Below, one piece after another: positions 21,425 through 33,279 of a DNA stretch of 64,000 nt. The stretch comes from Sepioteuthis lessoniana (Eukaryota > Mollusca > Cephalopoda > Myopsida > Loliginidae), in the NCBI GenBank assembly GCA_963585895.1, contig OY757916.1:18615723-18679722 (forward strand), in the 5' to 3' direction. The position numbers and the translations under genes were made by a program. Numbering within the stretch: position 1 is the stretch's first letter; the number at the start of each line of letters is the position of its first letter. The notes below the pieces were generated by a model. The model was given only the letters and a program-made list of their open reading frames with translations. It had not been told where the DNA came from and ran no database searches.

Positions 21425-22200
21425 ATTATTTCTAGTGAATTTTTCACACCAGCGTTAGCTGGTGATCTCTCACTGGAGTGTGAGTGACAGTAAGTCACCT
21501 CAAGTCTTCAGAACTCTTCTCAGTATTCTGGTCGACCTCAACAATACAACAGTTTAGATGGTCTCAGATCATCCTCCGATTACCAACTCTTCCAGCCCCT
21601 TTGTTATTTATCGATGCTTCCCACCAACGCACGAATGAGGCACAAGGCCTTTTTTAAGGTGGGTCCAGTCGCAGGGCCGAAGCCCACACGCGACCGGCAA
21701 GGCCAAAAATACCTTCGACCCCGTCGGCATTCCTCTTTTGGGGCGCCTCAGGCATCAGGAAATAACCCCCCACCCCGAAGGGGGTAAAAGCCTGGGGGGA
21801 TGGCCCCCTGAGGCAGGAAGAAATCTTCAGTGCCGAAGCACACCCAGCAGAACCGTCCAGAGGTAAGACGGCCTACCGAATGCAACCCAACAACTGGAGA
21901 GGAAAGGTCACAAACACCCTAAAAAAGAGCGGGGCCCCTTTATCAAGCGTTCTGAGGGCACTTATTATAATTGGTATCGCCGTCACTTTCATGTTCTTAG
22001 TTCTCTGGCAAGGTCTAAGTACTTGTCGCTCTTTTCGTTTTCTTTGATTTTTACTCTATGGTATCGCCTGGACGGCGAAGTCCACTAGTAAGCAGGTTTT
22101 CTTTCTTTTTTCTTTTCTTTTTTCTTTTTCTTTTTTTTTTCTTTTGTTAACTAACAATATGTCTGGTCCTTTGGCCGTCATTAGTTGATCTGCTGTATAT
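21425..22200 (-). mobile_element. LINE-G C-terminal fragment, interrupted
   Basis: On the minus strand, from 22195, KGPDILLVN is readable. Then frameshifted text equivalent to LVDFAVPADHRV, KYLDLAREL and ARILRRV follows. The PD...VDF spacing resembles the catalytic core of restriction-like endonucleases found at the C-terminus of some non-LTR elements. That domain assignment is inference. A GC-rich insertion at 21613-21938 splits the copy. Confidence 0.65.
21613..21938. mobile_element. GC-rich insertion inside LINE-G
   Basis: A strongly GC-rich block of about 330 bp in AT-rich surroundings, flanked by TTTATC (21607-21612 and 21939-21944). Comparison with the uninterrupted LINE-G copy at 1441-1735 shows this is an insertion. 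Text such as CGTCGGCATTCC and GCGCCTCAGGC matches 56990-57040. Confidence 0.6.
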
Positions 22201-22492
22201 ATATATTATTATTATTCGCTCCACTTGTGTTGAGCACTTTAGTAATTGTAGCATTGTAGGATTCGCGGAAGATTTTTAGTTTTCTTTTGACCAATGACTA
22301 CGTATCCTTTTATTTTTTTCAAGGAGTCGAACGAGGTTGGCCTTTTCTTTCTTTTTGACCTATTATTTTTTCTTTTTCCCCTGGGCGGTGATTCGAAATA
22401 CTTTTACCTCTTGTTCCTGACAGGGTTTTTTTTTTGTTTTTTTCTGGTACCGTGAATGCTGGTAGATATTAGATTAGTAAATATATATATAT

Positions 22493-22600
22493 TTGACATT
22501 AATAACCTACAATGGTTGATGTACCATAAAACCAAATATATATATATATATATATATATTTGACATTAATAACCTACAATGGTTGATGTGCCATAAAACC
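22493..22600 (+). repeat. Duplicated tail with (TA)n
   Basis: TTGACATTAATAACCTACAA and GGTTGATGTRCCATAAAACC occur twice, each preceded by (TA)n. The two copies differ by one base in the tail, so the duplication is recent. Confidence 0.85.
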
Positions 22601-22612
22601 AAACCAAACCAA

Positions 22613-22692
22613 AACCCATCTATGAGTTAAATGGTACCACTATTGTTCTTCTATAAGGGTGGATTTGGTATTAAACAGCCCACAAAGGTCGA
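22613..22692 (+). mobile_element. SINE-B 3' end
   Basis: CTATGAGTTAAATGGTACC, TTGTTCTTCTATAAGGGTGG and tail GGTATTAAACAGCC. 5' truncated. Confidence 0.7.
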
Positions 22693-22785
22693 TATACCAA
22701 ACCAAACCAAACCTAAATATTCGACTAAAAAATTGCAGTGGAAAATTAAAAAGGGAGTTTTGATTGTAATTAAACATGTGCAGAT

Positions 22786-23060
22786 AAATCAAATTTAGGC
22801 ATTAAATAACCCATATGGAGTTAGTATGCCTTTAAACAAATATACTAAACATCACCTACAAAATAGTTATAATTACAGTTACACATTTCGAAATAAATCA
22901 AATTCAGGCATTAAATAACCCATAAGGAGTTAGTATGCCTTTAAACAAATATACTAAACATCACCTACAAAATAGTTATGATTACAATTACACATTTAGA
23001 AATAAATCAAAATTCGGCATTAAATAACTCATAAGGGGTTTATATGCTGTTAGATAAACC
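22786..23060 (+). repeat. 109-bp tandem repeat, about 2.5 copies
   Basis: GGCATTAAATAACCCATAAG then GAGTTAGTATGCC recurs with a 109-bp offset (22790, 22899, 23008). The third copy is diverged. The module is a relative of the SINE-B tail. Confidence 0.85.
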
Positions 23061-24160
23061 AAAGCAAAAATGCAAGAAGGTAAAAATTGTCATATTTAAC
23101 TGAAATTACACTCTAGTCATGGTTGAATTGGCCTGCGGTGAATAGTGTTAACATTAAAGACAAGAAAACCAGTGATCTTCGGCCGATAAAACGAGAAACT
23201 GAAGAAAAATTTTATTTGAAGGGAACAGATCCAGAGGCGTGTGTCCAGATAAGTCCAAGAACATCTTATGGATCATTATGATAGAGAAGCCTAAAGAAAT
23301 CTACTTATTAAATCAACCGATATTCAATATTTCGGAAGATTAGGCAATGAAAATAAAGAACTAGGCGCTCCAAGTTTTGCGACTTGTCACCATTTTATAT
23401 CAGATTATATATATAGTCCTTTTTTTTATAACTACTTCAAACAAAAACCGTTTCTTTATTTACAATCCAAAAAGCTTTTTTCAACTCATCAGAAAATAAG
23501 GTTTATAAATGGAAACTGTATTAAAAAGTTATGTGTGATTAAAAACAAATTCGGTTAATTATTGTAAAACTTATAGACAGACTGTGAAAACAATGAATCC
23601 GAAAGACGACAATATGAACAATAACCATAGAGACTTTAAATCACTAAAAAACAAAATATTTCTGTTTTGCTTCAAAATAGTTAATTATTTTTTTCTCCTT
23701 CGGAAATTGAACAAATTTCTGAATGTACGTGTTCCTAAAATTTACCTATGAATTGTACTTAAAATTGCCGCTGTCCTTAACGAAAATTAACGGATTTTCA
23801 GGTACATTGTGGGAAGTAATTTAGTTCTCCTGATTATGCCTGTCATTCATAAGGGCAATCCATTTAAAAAAAATACGCATTCATTCAGTTGGAAGTTTTA
23901 ATAGAACACGTTTGAATAGCCGGTTGAACATTAAGAGATTATATGTTCTTCATGAATGATCTTTGTCCTGTTCTCAGAAATTCCTGGAAATTATTCAATG
24001 CACCTGCAGATCTAATTACAATATCATAAGGTGATCTCGCTGGAAGCAAGGTTTGGTTTGCTTCCAGGATTGCCCAGACGGTAACAGCATTTCTGCTGAC
24101 TTAGCAACTTTGCCAGATGAGGCAAATTCTGAATCTGATTCGTTTGATTTGGTCTGGTTT
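23061..24160. other. Unassigned AT-rich stretch
   Basis: No repeat family and no credible coding frame recognised over about 1.1 kb. Confidence 0.45.
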
Positions 24161-25057
24161 CATGGCACATCAAGCATTGTAGGTTATTTAATGCCAAATC
24201 CATTTTTATACATAGAAACAGTCCTATTGCGAACAATTCAGTTAGGTATAAGTACACAGTTTCAATGTCAAAAACAGTTTTTTTTTCGAACAAATCGGTT
24301 TAGTATACGTATAGTTTTTTGTTTACACACAGTTAAAAGTAGAAACAGTTCTATTTCAAACAATTCACTTAAGCATAAGTAAGAAGTTTAAATGTAAAAA
24401 TAGTTCTATTTCAAGCAATTCAGTTCAGCATAAGCACACAGTTTCGTTCTATTTAACCCATAGATAGGACCCGATCTGGTGCTAACACTACGGGCCAGAG
24501 TAGACCAGAGAGCGATGGTATTCAAATTCATTGCCCAGTCGACTGGGGCTGCAGAATACACTGACTGCATCTCTGCAGAGGGGTAAGACCCCACAACCAG
24601 TGTTCTGGATATGACACTAAACAATCTGATGGTGAGGCTTCAGTAATGCTGGAGCTTTGGGCAATCCGGAGTACTCCTTTACTGCGATCGCTCCCATGTC
24701 CACTCTGGCCCGGAGTAGTAGCACCTGATAGGGTACTATGTATGGATCAAATAGAACTAAACTGTGTAATTACGCTGAACTTAATTGTTTAAAATTAACT
24801 GTTTTTACATTCAACTATGTGTAAACAAAAAAAAAATCGCTGCACTTATACGAAACTGAATTGTTTGAAATATAACTTTTTTTATGTATACACTGTTTAC
24901 TTATGTTAAGCTAAATTGTTTGAAATAGAACTGTTTCAACATTAAACTATGTGCAAGAAAGTATACTTATACCAAACTGAATTGTTTGAAATAGAACTGT
25001 TTATTTGTACAAAAATGGATTTGGCATTAAATAACCTACAGTGGTTGATATGCCATG
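24161..25057. mobile_element. Inverted element D, largest copy
   Basis: The left end reads ATGGCACATCAAGCATTGTA and GGTTATTTAATGCCAAATCC. The right end reads GGATTTGGCATTAAATAACC and GGTTGATATGCCAT. The left arm has VNTR units in minus orientation and part of the D core (AACCCATAGATAGGACCC). A complete plus-orientation D follows from about 24527: CAGTCGACTGGGGCTGCAG, CACCTGATAGGGTACTAT, then VNTR, then tail. Both arms carry the 3' tail, so a simple 5' inversion during retrotransposition does not explain it. Confidence 0.85.
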
Positions 25058-25111
25058 AAACCAAATGAATCGTCTAAAAATGTTAGGAAAATGTTCAAAA
25101 ATCCTATTTGA

Positions 25112-25163
25112 TATATGCATAAAGTGGATTTGGCATTGAATAACCTAGAAGGGTTGATATGCC
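25112..25163 (+). repeat. Isolated SINE-B/D tail
   Basis: GTGGATTTGGCATTGAATAA then GTTGATATGCCATAAAA. It sits 50 bp after the inverted element. Confidence 0.75.
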
Positions 25164-25217
25164 ATAAAAACCAACACAGCCAAAACCAGCTAAAATATAC
25201 TTTTGAAAGTAAAATCA

Positions 25218-25305
25218 CTGGTTTGGATTCTTTATTTTATGGCATATCAACCTTCGTGGGCTATTTAATGCCAAAGCCATCTTTGTAAAATATAACTGTT
25301 CATTT
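25218..25305 (-). repeat. Isolated SINE-B/D tail, reverse
   Basis: TTTATGGCATATCAACCTTC then GCTATTTAATGCCAAAGCC. With 25112-25163 it forms a small inverted pair. Confidence 0.75.
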
Positions 25306-26189
25306 TAAGGATTGGCTTTTATCTATTTCTAAGCCCCGTTGACAGAGTGAGGAGTCAGATCTACTTCACTTCGAAAATTTTATCTACACAGTCTTCCTAT
25401 TACTATTTTATCCGATTAAACCTTCCGTTGTATTAAACAAAGATTAGTAAATATAATAAATATAATAACTTGTCGAATACATGACTTTAAAAATTATTCC
25501 TATCAAGCTCTTAGCTTGTCCCAATAGACATGTATGATATTTGTGTATTATTGAACGTTCGTGATAATATTGATTATGCTTCCAAGTTTATTTATTTGTT
25601 TGCTTGTTGTTTGTTTTTTTTTTGTTTGTTTGTTTGTTTTTTTTGACAAGGTCAGATACCGTTATAGGAACAGTTATCTACAAAATGTAGATTGAACAAA
25701 CTAGAAGATAAGCTTTTGTTATTGTATTGTTCTTTCTTTCTTTTTTTTTCTTTCTTTCTTCTACATGAAGGACATTGGATATTTTATGTTTACGTCTTTG
25801 AATAAACTATAAATATAAACGTAGAAAGATTTGCTGTCTGGATATATACTTATATATCTTCCATTGCAAGTAATTTATATTTATATATACTAAAAACATT
25901 AAATTTCTCAGTACATTAAGCTTTTCAAATCTGCATACTGTATAAAATTGGTCTGGTATTTGTTGCTAGGCAAGTCACACTTTAAAATAGCTTGTTATTT
26001 ATTTATTTATTTTTGCATATAAAGAATACTGCTTAACAAGAAATAAAGGCATCAAATATGACATATCGATATTATTTTACAAATAACTTTGTGTGAATGA
26101 TATCTACTTATAATCTGAAAACACAACCCCGAGACAAATGACATTGCTAATTATAGAATTAATACAAAAAATTATTACTTTTTGTTCAC
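25306..26189. other. AT-rich unassigned stretch
   Basis: T/G-rich and pyrimidine-rich simple tracts near 25600-25645 and 25735-25765. No gene seen. Confidence 0.45.
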
Positions 26190-26305
26190 CTCGCATGGTA
26201 TATTAGTTAGCCAGCAAGACCAACAAGGTTAGTGAGTTCGAGTCTCACCCGGTGCCTAATGCATACGAATTTGTGCCACAACTAAGAAAGCTTACTAAGA
26301 AAGAA
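26190..26305 (+). mobile_element. SINE-E single copy
   Basis: CCTCGCATGGTATATTAGTT (head) is followed by GTGAGTTCGAGTCTCACCCG (B box), then CATACGAATTTGTGCCACAA. This is the dispersed relative of the 110-bp satellite unit. Confidence 0.75.
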
Positions 26306-26679
26306 GAAAAGAAGTTACTTATGTTATATATTTAGGGACTTTTGTTGATTACTTTATTAGTAAGTTATTTCTGAGCTAGACTGTACGAGAATTATAACAG
26401 AAATCGAGAAAGATGATATCAAGGTCTGTGATTACGACGTTTTTTTTTCTTTCAGTATATCTAAAGCAGTTGACTTATTTCATACTCTGTTTCTCTCTTG
26501 TCGGCGACCTCTAAGAAAGGATTGTAGCAAATAAACTTTGTATCAAACAAACCAAGAGACAGTATTTTGAATGTTTGTCATTTTTTCTCACGGCAAGATT
26601 ACAATGAGGTCCAACTGAAACTTAAGGGTTTGTGCAACACATATAGACCCTTTAGAAACGTGATGTTACTCTCGTCTAT
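26306..26679. other. Unassigned stretch
   Basis: No gene or family recognised. Confidence 0.4.
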
Positions 26680-27028
26680 GTGGTGCCAAAGAGCTACAGA
26701 CATCAATTGGGTGCTACTCTACCAAGCGAATTTGCGGTTCCAATAGACAACAGAATGACAATAAGAGATACTGAAAAGATAAACAAATAATTGGACCTAA
26801 CAAGCGAAATGGGAAAAAATGAGGAACATGAGGGTGACAGTGATACCAATTGTAATCCGTACATTTGCCGCAGTCCCGAAAGGTTTGAAAAAAACAGCAT
26901 AATTAGAAATCAGAGTAAAAATCGACACCATTCAGAAAACAGCATTTGTGAGATCGGCTAGAATACTGAGAAGAGTCCTGGAAACATTAAAAGATTTGCC
27001 GTAATTCAGACTCCAATGAAAGATCACC
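26680..27028 (+). mobile_element. LINE-G C-terminal fragment with poly(A)
   Basis: EFAVPIDNRM and KINK-then-LDL (equivalent to KYLDLAREL) are readable, then frameshifts. ARILRR-equivalent text follows at about 26960. A run of about 30 A at 27029-27060 follows the 3' end, so this copy ends in poly(A). Confidence 0.65.
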
Positions 27029-27063
<35 letters not shown>

Positions 27064-27084
27064 GTAAGAAGTAGAATAATAGGC

Positions 27085-27378
27085 GCATTACGAGGTGCAA
27101 TAGTTATCTAGCTAGACTAGCGCCATTATTTGTGAGTTCGAATCTCACTGGGTGCCCCATACATCTGACTTTGTGTCATAACTATGCAATGCTTGTAAAT
27201 AACTTCATGCGTATACATGAAAGTTTGAGATAAATAGGCAGAGAGAGAGACAGAGAGACAGAGAGAAACAAACAAGGATAGAGAGATTGATGATTCTGAT
27301 GGGGTGTTCATACAACCGGTTTTGTCCACAACAAAGCAAAACTTAGTAAATAACTATATATATACAGATGAAAGTCTG

Positions 27379-27414
<36 letters not shown>

Positions 27415-27554
27415 CTCTTTTCGAGTCCTATACATCTGGCCTTGTGCCACAACTTAGTAAAATTTTGTAAATAGCAACATGCATATATATATATACATAT
27501 ATGTGAAAGTCAAAGAAAAAGAGGGAGAAGGAGAGAGAGAAAATGAACAGACCG

Positions 27555-27610
<56 letters not shown>

Positions 27611-27806
27611 CACATTAGGTGCATCATACATCCAGCTTTGACCCACAAATGAACAAAACTTGGCAAATAACAACATACTTGCGTATGAAAATCTGAGAAA
27701 GAGAGAGAGAGAGACATGAATAGACTGGAATAGACTGAGAGATTGATTCCCAGTGAGAGCCATATGCATCCCACTTTGTGCCACAATAAATAAATATATA
27801 CAAGGT
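27085..27806 (+). repeat. Array of SINE-E 3' units with GATA/GA tracts
   Basis: Starts with a full B box (GTGAGTTCGAATCTCACTGG). Four more units follow, each with CATACATCTGRCTTTGTGCC-type text, a TAGTAAATAA segment, GAAAGTCTGAGA and then (GATA)n or (GA)n. Unit length is 120-200 bp depending on the microsatellite. The copies are diverged. Confidence 0.75.
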
Positions 27807-28290
27807 TAGGATAAAAAAGTTCATAGGTTTATAGTATTCGACAAAGTGACGTTTACTTTTAACTTGTGGGCCACACATTTCTTCCATCAGTGTTGCTGTT
27901 CTTGGATCCCATTGGTCAAAAGAAGTCATCAACGGTAGATGTGACGTCAGCCTACTCTCCTCTGCTTCATGAATATATCCAGACATGCAATGGTTAAATT
28001 GTCGCCATTTTAAAATATTCATTTTGCGGATACACTCTGTTTTAGGTTTGGTCAGCTGTGCAGCCAATAAGCGTCAGTAAGATAGATTCTTTGATAAAAG
28101 CAGCACTATGACGCAATTCAATCCTCCAGAAACTTGAAAACGGCATGCAGTACAGCCTGGAATTCACTACGGAAGATCCAGTAAGACTATTTCACAGTGT
28201 TTTGGTGTCAATGTGAAGACATTACAGACAATTCGAAAAGAGATGATAATTAATGTATGGCAGCTCGGATGCCACACTCTAATCATTAAC
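27807..28290 (+). pseudogene. mariner-like relic
   Basis: Starts at GGTTAGGATAAAAAAGTTCA, which resembles a mariner-type terminal repeat. Near 28150-28245 one frame gives SQCFGVNVKTLQTIRKE, a plausible helix-turn-helix of a transposase. No matching right terminus is found, because SINE-B begins at 28302. The assignment is tentative. Confidence 0.3.
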
Positions 28291-28301
28291 TAATTACTGG
28301 T

Positions 28302-28503
28302 TTGGTTTGGCTTAATTTTTTGATGGCATATAAACCTTCTTGGGTTACTTAAAGCCATTCTAATAAAACAGTAGTGGTACTATTTAGCCTATTGCTGGGG
28401 GTGATAAGTGGGTAATCCTAAAGTGAACATAATTGCGTGACTGAAGTTTGAACTCCCTACGATGCCGCAGCCAAGCACTTGAACCATCACGCTACGGGAT
28501 CTT
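28302..28503 (-). mobile_element. SINE-B
   Basis: Reverse tail TGATGGCATATAAACC, body AAAGTGAACATAATTGCG, B box AAGTTTGAACTCCC and head AACCATCACGCTACGGGA. Confidence 0.8.
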
Positions 28504-28816
28504 CCATTATAATATTTTAAATTTTAACCATAAGATAACCTCAAGTTCTCTCGAGTGTTTTTGCGGATTTCATATGCATATATTGTCATCTACAGACAGA
28601 CTGTTTCATTGTATCACAACTCTTCAGTGTGGCTAGACATGTAGGACGCTTGAAGCTGGGATCGAAACCCGCCCAACTTTACGTCAGACCGCACGGCGAA
28701 CAAGCGTACCACGTATGCTAGGGAATTATAAGGTATTAAGTAGCAGCAGCAGCAGCGTTCGTTTGTTTACATTTTATACCTTACCAGATACCAGAGTGCT
28801 CAATTCGTTCGAAGAG

Positions 28817-28866
<50 letters not shown>

Positions 28867-29768
28867 CGTTATTGATATTAGTTTCTCAAATTAAACAAGT
28901 TTCACTGATACTTGCTAATAATTGGAATTATCAGTGTCGCAAATATAGAAAGACAGAGCTGAAACTACGGTTTATGGTTAACAACTTTTAAAAAGAAAAA
29001 CAGATATTTATTCCCTAAGAACCTACTGGTGTATTCCTACATAACTCGTAAGCTGTGTGCCGTGTTAGAAGCATATCAAGCCGAGACAAAGATCGATCTT
29101 CTGAGAGAGATGATAACTATTATTGAACACATTTTACTTTCGCACTTTATCGATTCTTAATTAGATGTTTCGCGTTTTGGCTGTATCTACCTTCAGAATC
29201 GAGGACTGTGTCGATTCTTTCGATAAGGTTGCTTCATGGTGACAGGATGTAATTGTAAGATCAGGTTGTGGGTGCAAACGTACCAGTCCGTTTTACATCT
29301 CCCTAGGGCTTCGTCTACTGCTGATAATATGCATTTTGTTACATAGTTTAACATATATCTTAATGATAGGTATATTAAATATAATATCCGGAAAAAATAG
29401 TTAGGAAAAGCAGATGAGAAAACCTGCAGCTATTATATAAATTTTGTTTCATTTTGAAACACAACTGAACACTGCAGAGAATAATTATTGTAACCATGGT
29501 TATGAATACTAGTGAATTCACCGCGTATAGGGCAGTTTTGTGCAAGGCCCTGCATGCAGCCTTGTTGCTAAGCAACAGGCTTGCTACGCTTACACTATTG
29601 ACTGTTCTGCAAAAGGTTCACTGTGCTCAAAATATTACAACACAGTATTTGAAATAACTTCATATAATCACATGATCTTTGTCTCTTTACAAAATCGATT
29701 ACATATTTACATATTATGTATATACTAAAGGCTTAATCAAAAAAGATAGACGTTAAAGGTTTTGCATA
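28504..29768. other. Repeat-poor stretch
   Basis: Apart from (TA)n at 28821-28862 I recognise no repeat in about 1.2 kb, one of the longer repeat-poor spans here. No convincing exon. GTTGCTAAGCAAC at 29564-29576 resembles a palindromic RFX X-box. Confidence 0.4.
28821..28862 (+). repeat. (TA)n microsatellite
   Basis: About 21 uninterrupted TA units. Confidence 0.95.
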
Positions 29769-30338
29769 CTTAGTATCTCGAGTCTTTTATCTGATACCTG
29801 GTACCTTTTATGTAGTATCTGTTACCTTCTACCTGGTATCTAGCGCTTTTATCTAATATCTGGTACCTTTTATATGGTATCTGGTACCTTCTTCCTGATA
29901 TATAGTGCTTTCTATCTGGTATCTGGTACTTTTTATGTGATATCTGGTACCGTTTACTTGATATCTAAAAACTTTTATGTGATATCTGGTACCGTTTACC
30001 TGGTATCTAATAACTTTTATGTGATATCTGGTACCTTTTTTGCAGTATCTAGTATCTTTTACCTGGTATCTAGTATCTTTTGTCGAGTATCTGGTACCTT
30101 TTATATGGTATCTGGTAGCTTTTTCCTGATATATAGTGCTTTCTATCTGGTATCTGGTACTATTTATGTGATATCTAGTACCGTTTACATGGTATCTAAT
30201 ACCTTTTATGTGATATCTGGTACCTTTTATGCAGTATCTAGTACCTTTTACCTGGTATCCGGTGACTTTTATCAAGTATCTGGTACATTTTATATAGTAT
30301 CTGGTACCTTTTACCAGATACCTAGTGCTTTTCTTCGT
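29769..30338. repeat. 21-bp minisatellite, array 1
   Basis: Repeats of about 21 bp around GGTATCTGGTACCTTTTA. A higher-order period of 231 bp (11 units) is visible: TTCCTGATATATAGTGC-type text recurs at 29892 and 30123. Because 21 is a multiple of 3, long frames are open on both strands (173 and 172 codons) and encode a 7-residue repeat of the type GTRYHIK. I judge this a composition effect, not a gene. Confidence 0.9.
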
Positions 30339-30640
30339 TTGGTTTGTGTCGGCCATATTGTACTTGTAATCCAATATTCACTTTTGACTTGAGCGCACAG
30401 ATTTTCAAACCTGCATATTAGTTTCTACCAAATACAAATAAACTCTAACATAATTACAGATTATTAGTGTATATTGCATAATACATCATTAGCATAAATT
30501 AACTTCGTGAACAAAGATCAAGAAGGGGTGGTTCGCATTTACTACAGGCATGCTTGTGACTGACTAGCCCAATGCTTAATTGGCAGGCACGGGTACAGCG
30601 GCTACAACTGAAGGTCTTGTTTGATTTGGTTCTTACTTTG
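30339..30640. other. Unassigned stretch
   Basis: No gene or family recognised. Confidence 0.4.
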
Positions 30641-31150
30641 GTTAAGTTTTATGGCATATTAACCATTGTAGTTTATTTAATGGCAAATCTATTTTTATCC
30701 ATATAAACAGTTCTGTTTCAAACAATTCAGTTTAGCATAAGTACACTGTTTAAATGTCAAAACAGTTCTTTTTGAAACTATTCAGTTTAGTCCATAAAGT
30801 TAAATGGTTCCAAGTATTGTTATACATCACTAACAATTCAATAAATATTAGTCATTTGTGTACACGAAGTTAAATGACCAATCAGTTCTATTTCAAACAA
30901 TTCAGTTTAGCATAAGTACGCTGTTTAGTTCTATTTAACCCATATGTAGGACCCTATCAGGTGCTACTCCCCCAGACCAGAGTGGACCAGGGAGTGATGG
31001 TAATAAAGGAATAATCCGCATTCCCCAATGTTCCAGTATTCCTGAATATTTTGATTATTTAGTGCCATATCGTGGACACTCGTTGGGAGAGTCTTATCCC
31101 TCTGTAGAGATGCAATTGGTGCATTCTGCAGTCCCAGACGACTGGGCCAG
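30641..31150 (-). mobile_element. Element D, reverse orientation
   Basis: The tail ATGGCATATTAACCATTGTA lies at the left, then VNTR with CAATTCAGTTTAGCATAAG. The core runs ACCCTATCAGGTGCTA to GCAGTCCCAGACGACTGGGC. The core end at about 31147 matches the other D copies. Confidence 0.8.
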
Positions 31151-31540
31151 TTTTGGTTTGATGACAGAGTGTTGCGGTTCTTCCAGTGCCTTTTGTCCTT
31201 AAGGGTTGGCCCTGTCGATGATTTCAAAGAAGGAAAGAAACATCAAGCGTCATTGTTCACAGCAAGAGTGGACCATCGGTGATGTTTGCTGTGACAGACA
31301 TCAAGGGTTTTTCTTTTCAACCAATCCTTGTATTGCTTGTTTGGTGCCTCTCTAACGCAACGACCAATTGAGAGTTCGCCGTACAATGTGATCTCGAGCA
31401 GGAGGTGACCCCCTCCTCCAGGAACCGTTCAAGGACTTCAACATTGATGACGAAATCAATCTAATGGATGTTGAGTTGCGGAGGCAATGTTGGTAGAATC
31501 GCTCGAGGAATCATCGGTGGAAACTAATTATAATCTTTAC
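31151..31540. other. Unassigned stretch
   Basis: Slightly more GC-rich than its surroundings. Minus-strand text such as NVEVLERFLEEGVTSCSRSH looks protein-like but is broken, and I cannot assign it. It may be an old transposon fragment. Confidence 0.35.
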
Positions 31541-31544
31541 CTGT

Positions 31545-32037
31545 TGTTGTATATCCACATAATACAGATGCATGCAGAAACATATTCAACACAATAAAGA
31601 CGAGCGGACACAGTTCTTTAGAAAAATATACCTCTCACTTTATTCGAAAGTTCGAAAGGGTTACGAAAGGTTTTACTGTGTGAGAGGTGAGTTGGAGACT
31701 GAACAGAACTGCAACATATTGACCCCCACTCTTCTAGCTATCACAGCCTTTCTTTCCTGTTCTCCTGTGCTGCTCAACCGGGGGCCTGGGTGCCCAGCCT
31801 CTGCTGGGACATGGTTCTCATTCCAACATCTTCTCTCCGACTCATCTGAACTTCCTGTCGCCGGAGTTATATAATAATTTGACGTCCACCAACTTCCTGC
31901 GAGCGTCACAATTCACACTCAATTCAACCCCTCAACAGTCAAGGTCGCCCCTGATATTCGACCGGATGCACCTATTATTTACACCGGTACATTTCTTCTT
32001 TTAACAGCTTGGCCGGGTCTGAGGTCAATATGCAACA
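31545..32037 (-). mobile_element. Solo LTR with 4-bp target duplication
   Basis: The element is 493 bp with 5-bp inverted ends TGTTG and CAACA, flanked by CTGT at 31541-31544 and 32038-32041. On the minus strand a TATA-like GTTATATAAT (complement near 31863) precedes an AATAAA signal (complement of TTTATT near 31640), the usual order inside an LTR. No internal region is attached. It is homologous to 1-330. Confidence 0.8.
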
Positions 32038-32044
32038 CTGTTAT

Positions 32045-32430
32045 CGTTTATTTTTTACCTGCTATCTTTTACTTTTTATCTTGTGCCTTTTACTTGGTAT
32101 CAAGTGAATTTGGCCTGGTATCTGTTTCCTTTTTCTCCAGGTATTTGGTGATTTTTACCTGGCATCTGTTACCTTTTTACCTGATATCAGGTGTCTTTTA
32201 CTTGGTATCTGGTATCTTTTACCTTATATCTGGTTCTTTTTACCAGGTATGATTCATTTTTACATAGTATCTGTCGCCTCTTAGCAGGTATCTGGTACCT
32301 TTTGCCTGGTATCTGGTATCTTTTACCGAATATCCGGTGTTTTTTACAGAGTATCTGGTACCTTTTACCGAATATTTGGTGCGTTTTACCAGGAATCTGA
32401 TTATTCTTAACTGGTACGTGGTACCTTCAA
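32045..32430. repeat. 21-bp minisatellite, array 2 left part
   Basis: Degenerate units such as GGTATCTGGTACCTTTTGCC. Same family as 29769-30338. It is cut by the mariner insertion at 32433. Confidence 0.85.
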
Positions 32431-32432
32431 TA

Positions 32433-33262
<830 letters not shown>

Positions 33263-33279
33263 TATTTAATGATCCTCGT

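Noticed and set aside
29853-30392. Two long overlapping frames on opposite strands
   Set aside because: Both arise because the 21-bp repeat is a multiple of three and lacks stops; no domain and no start context.
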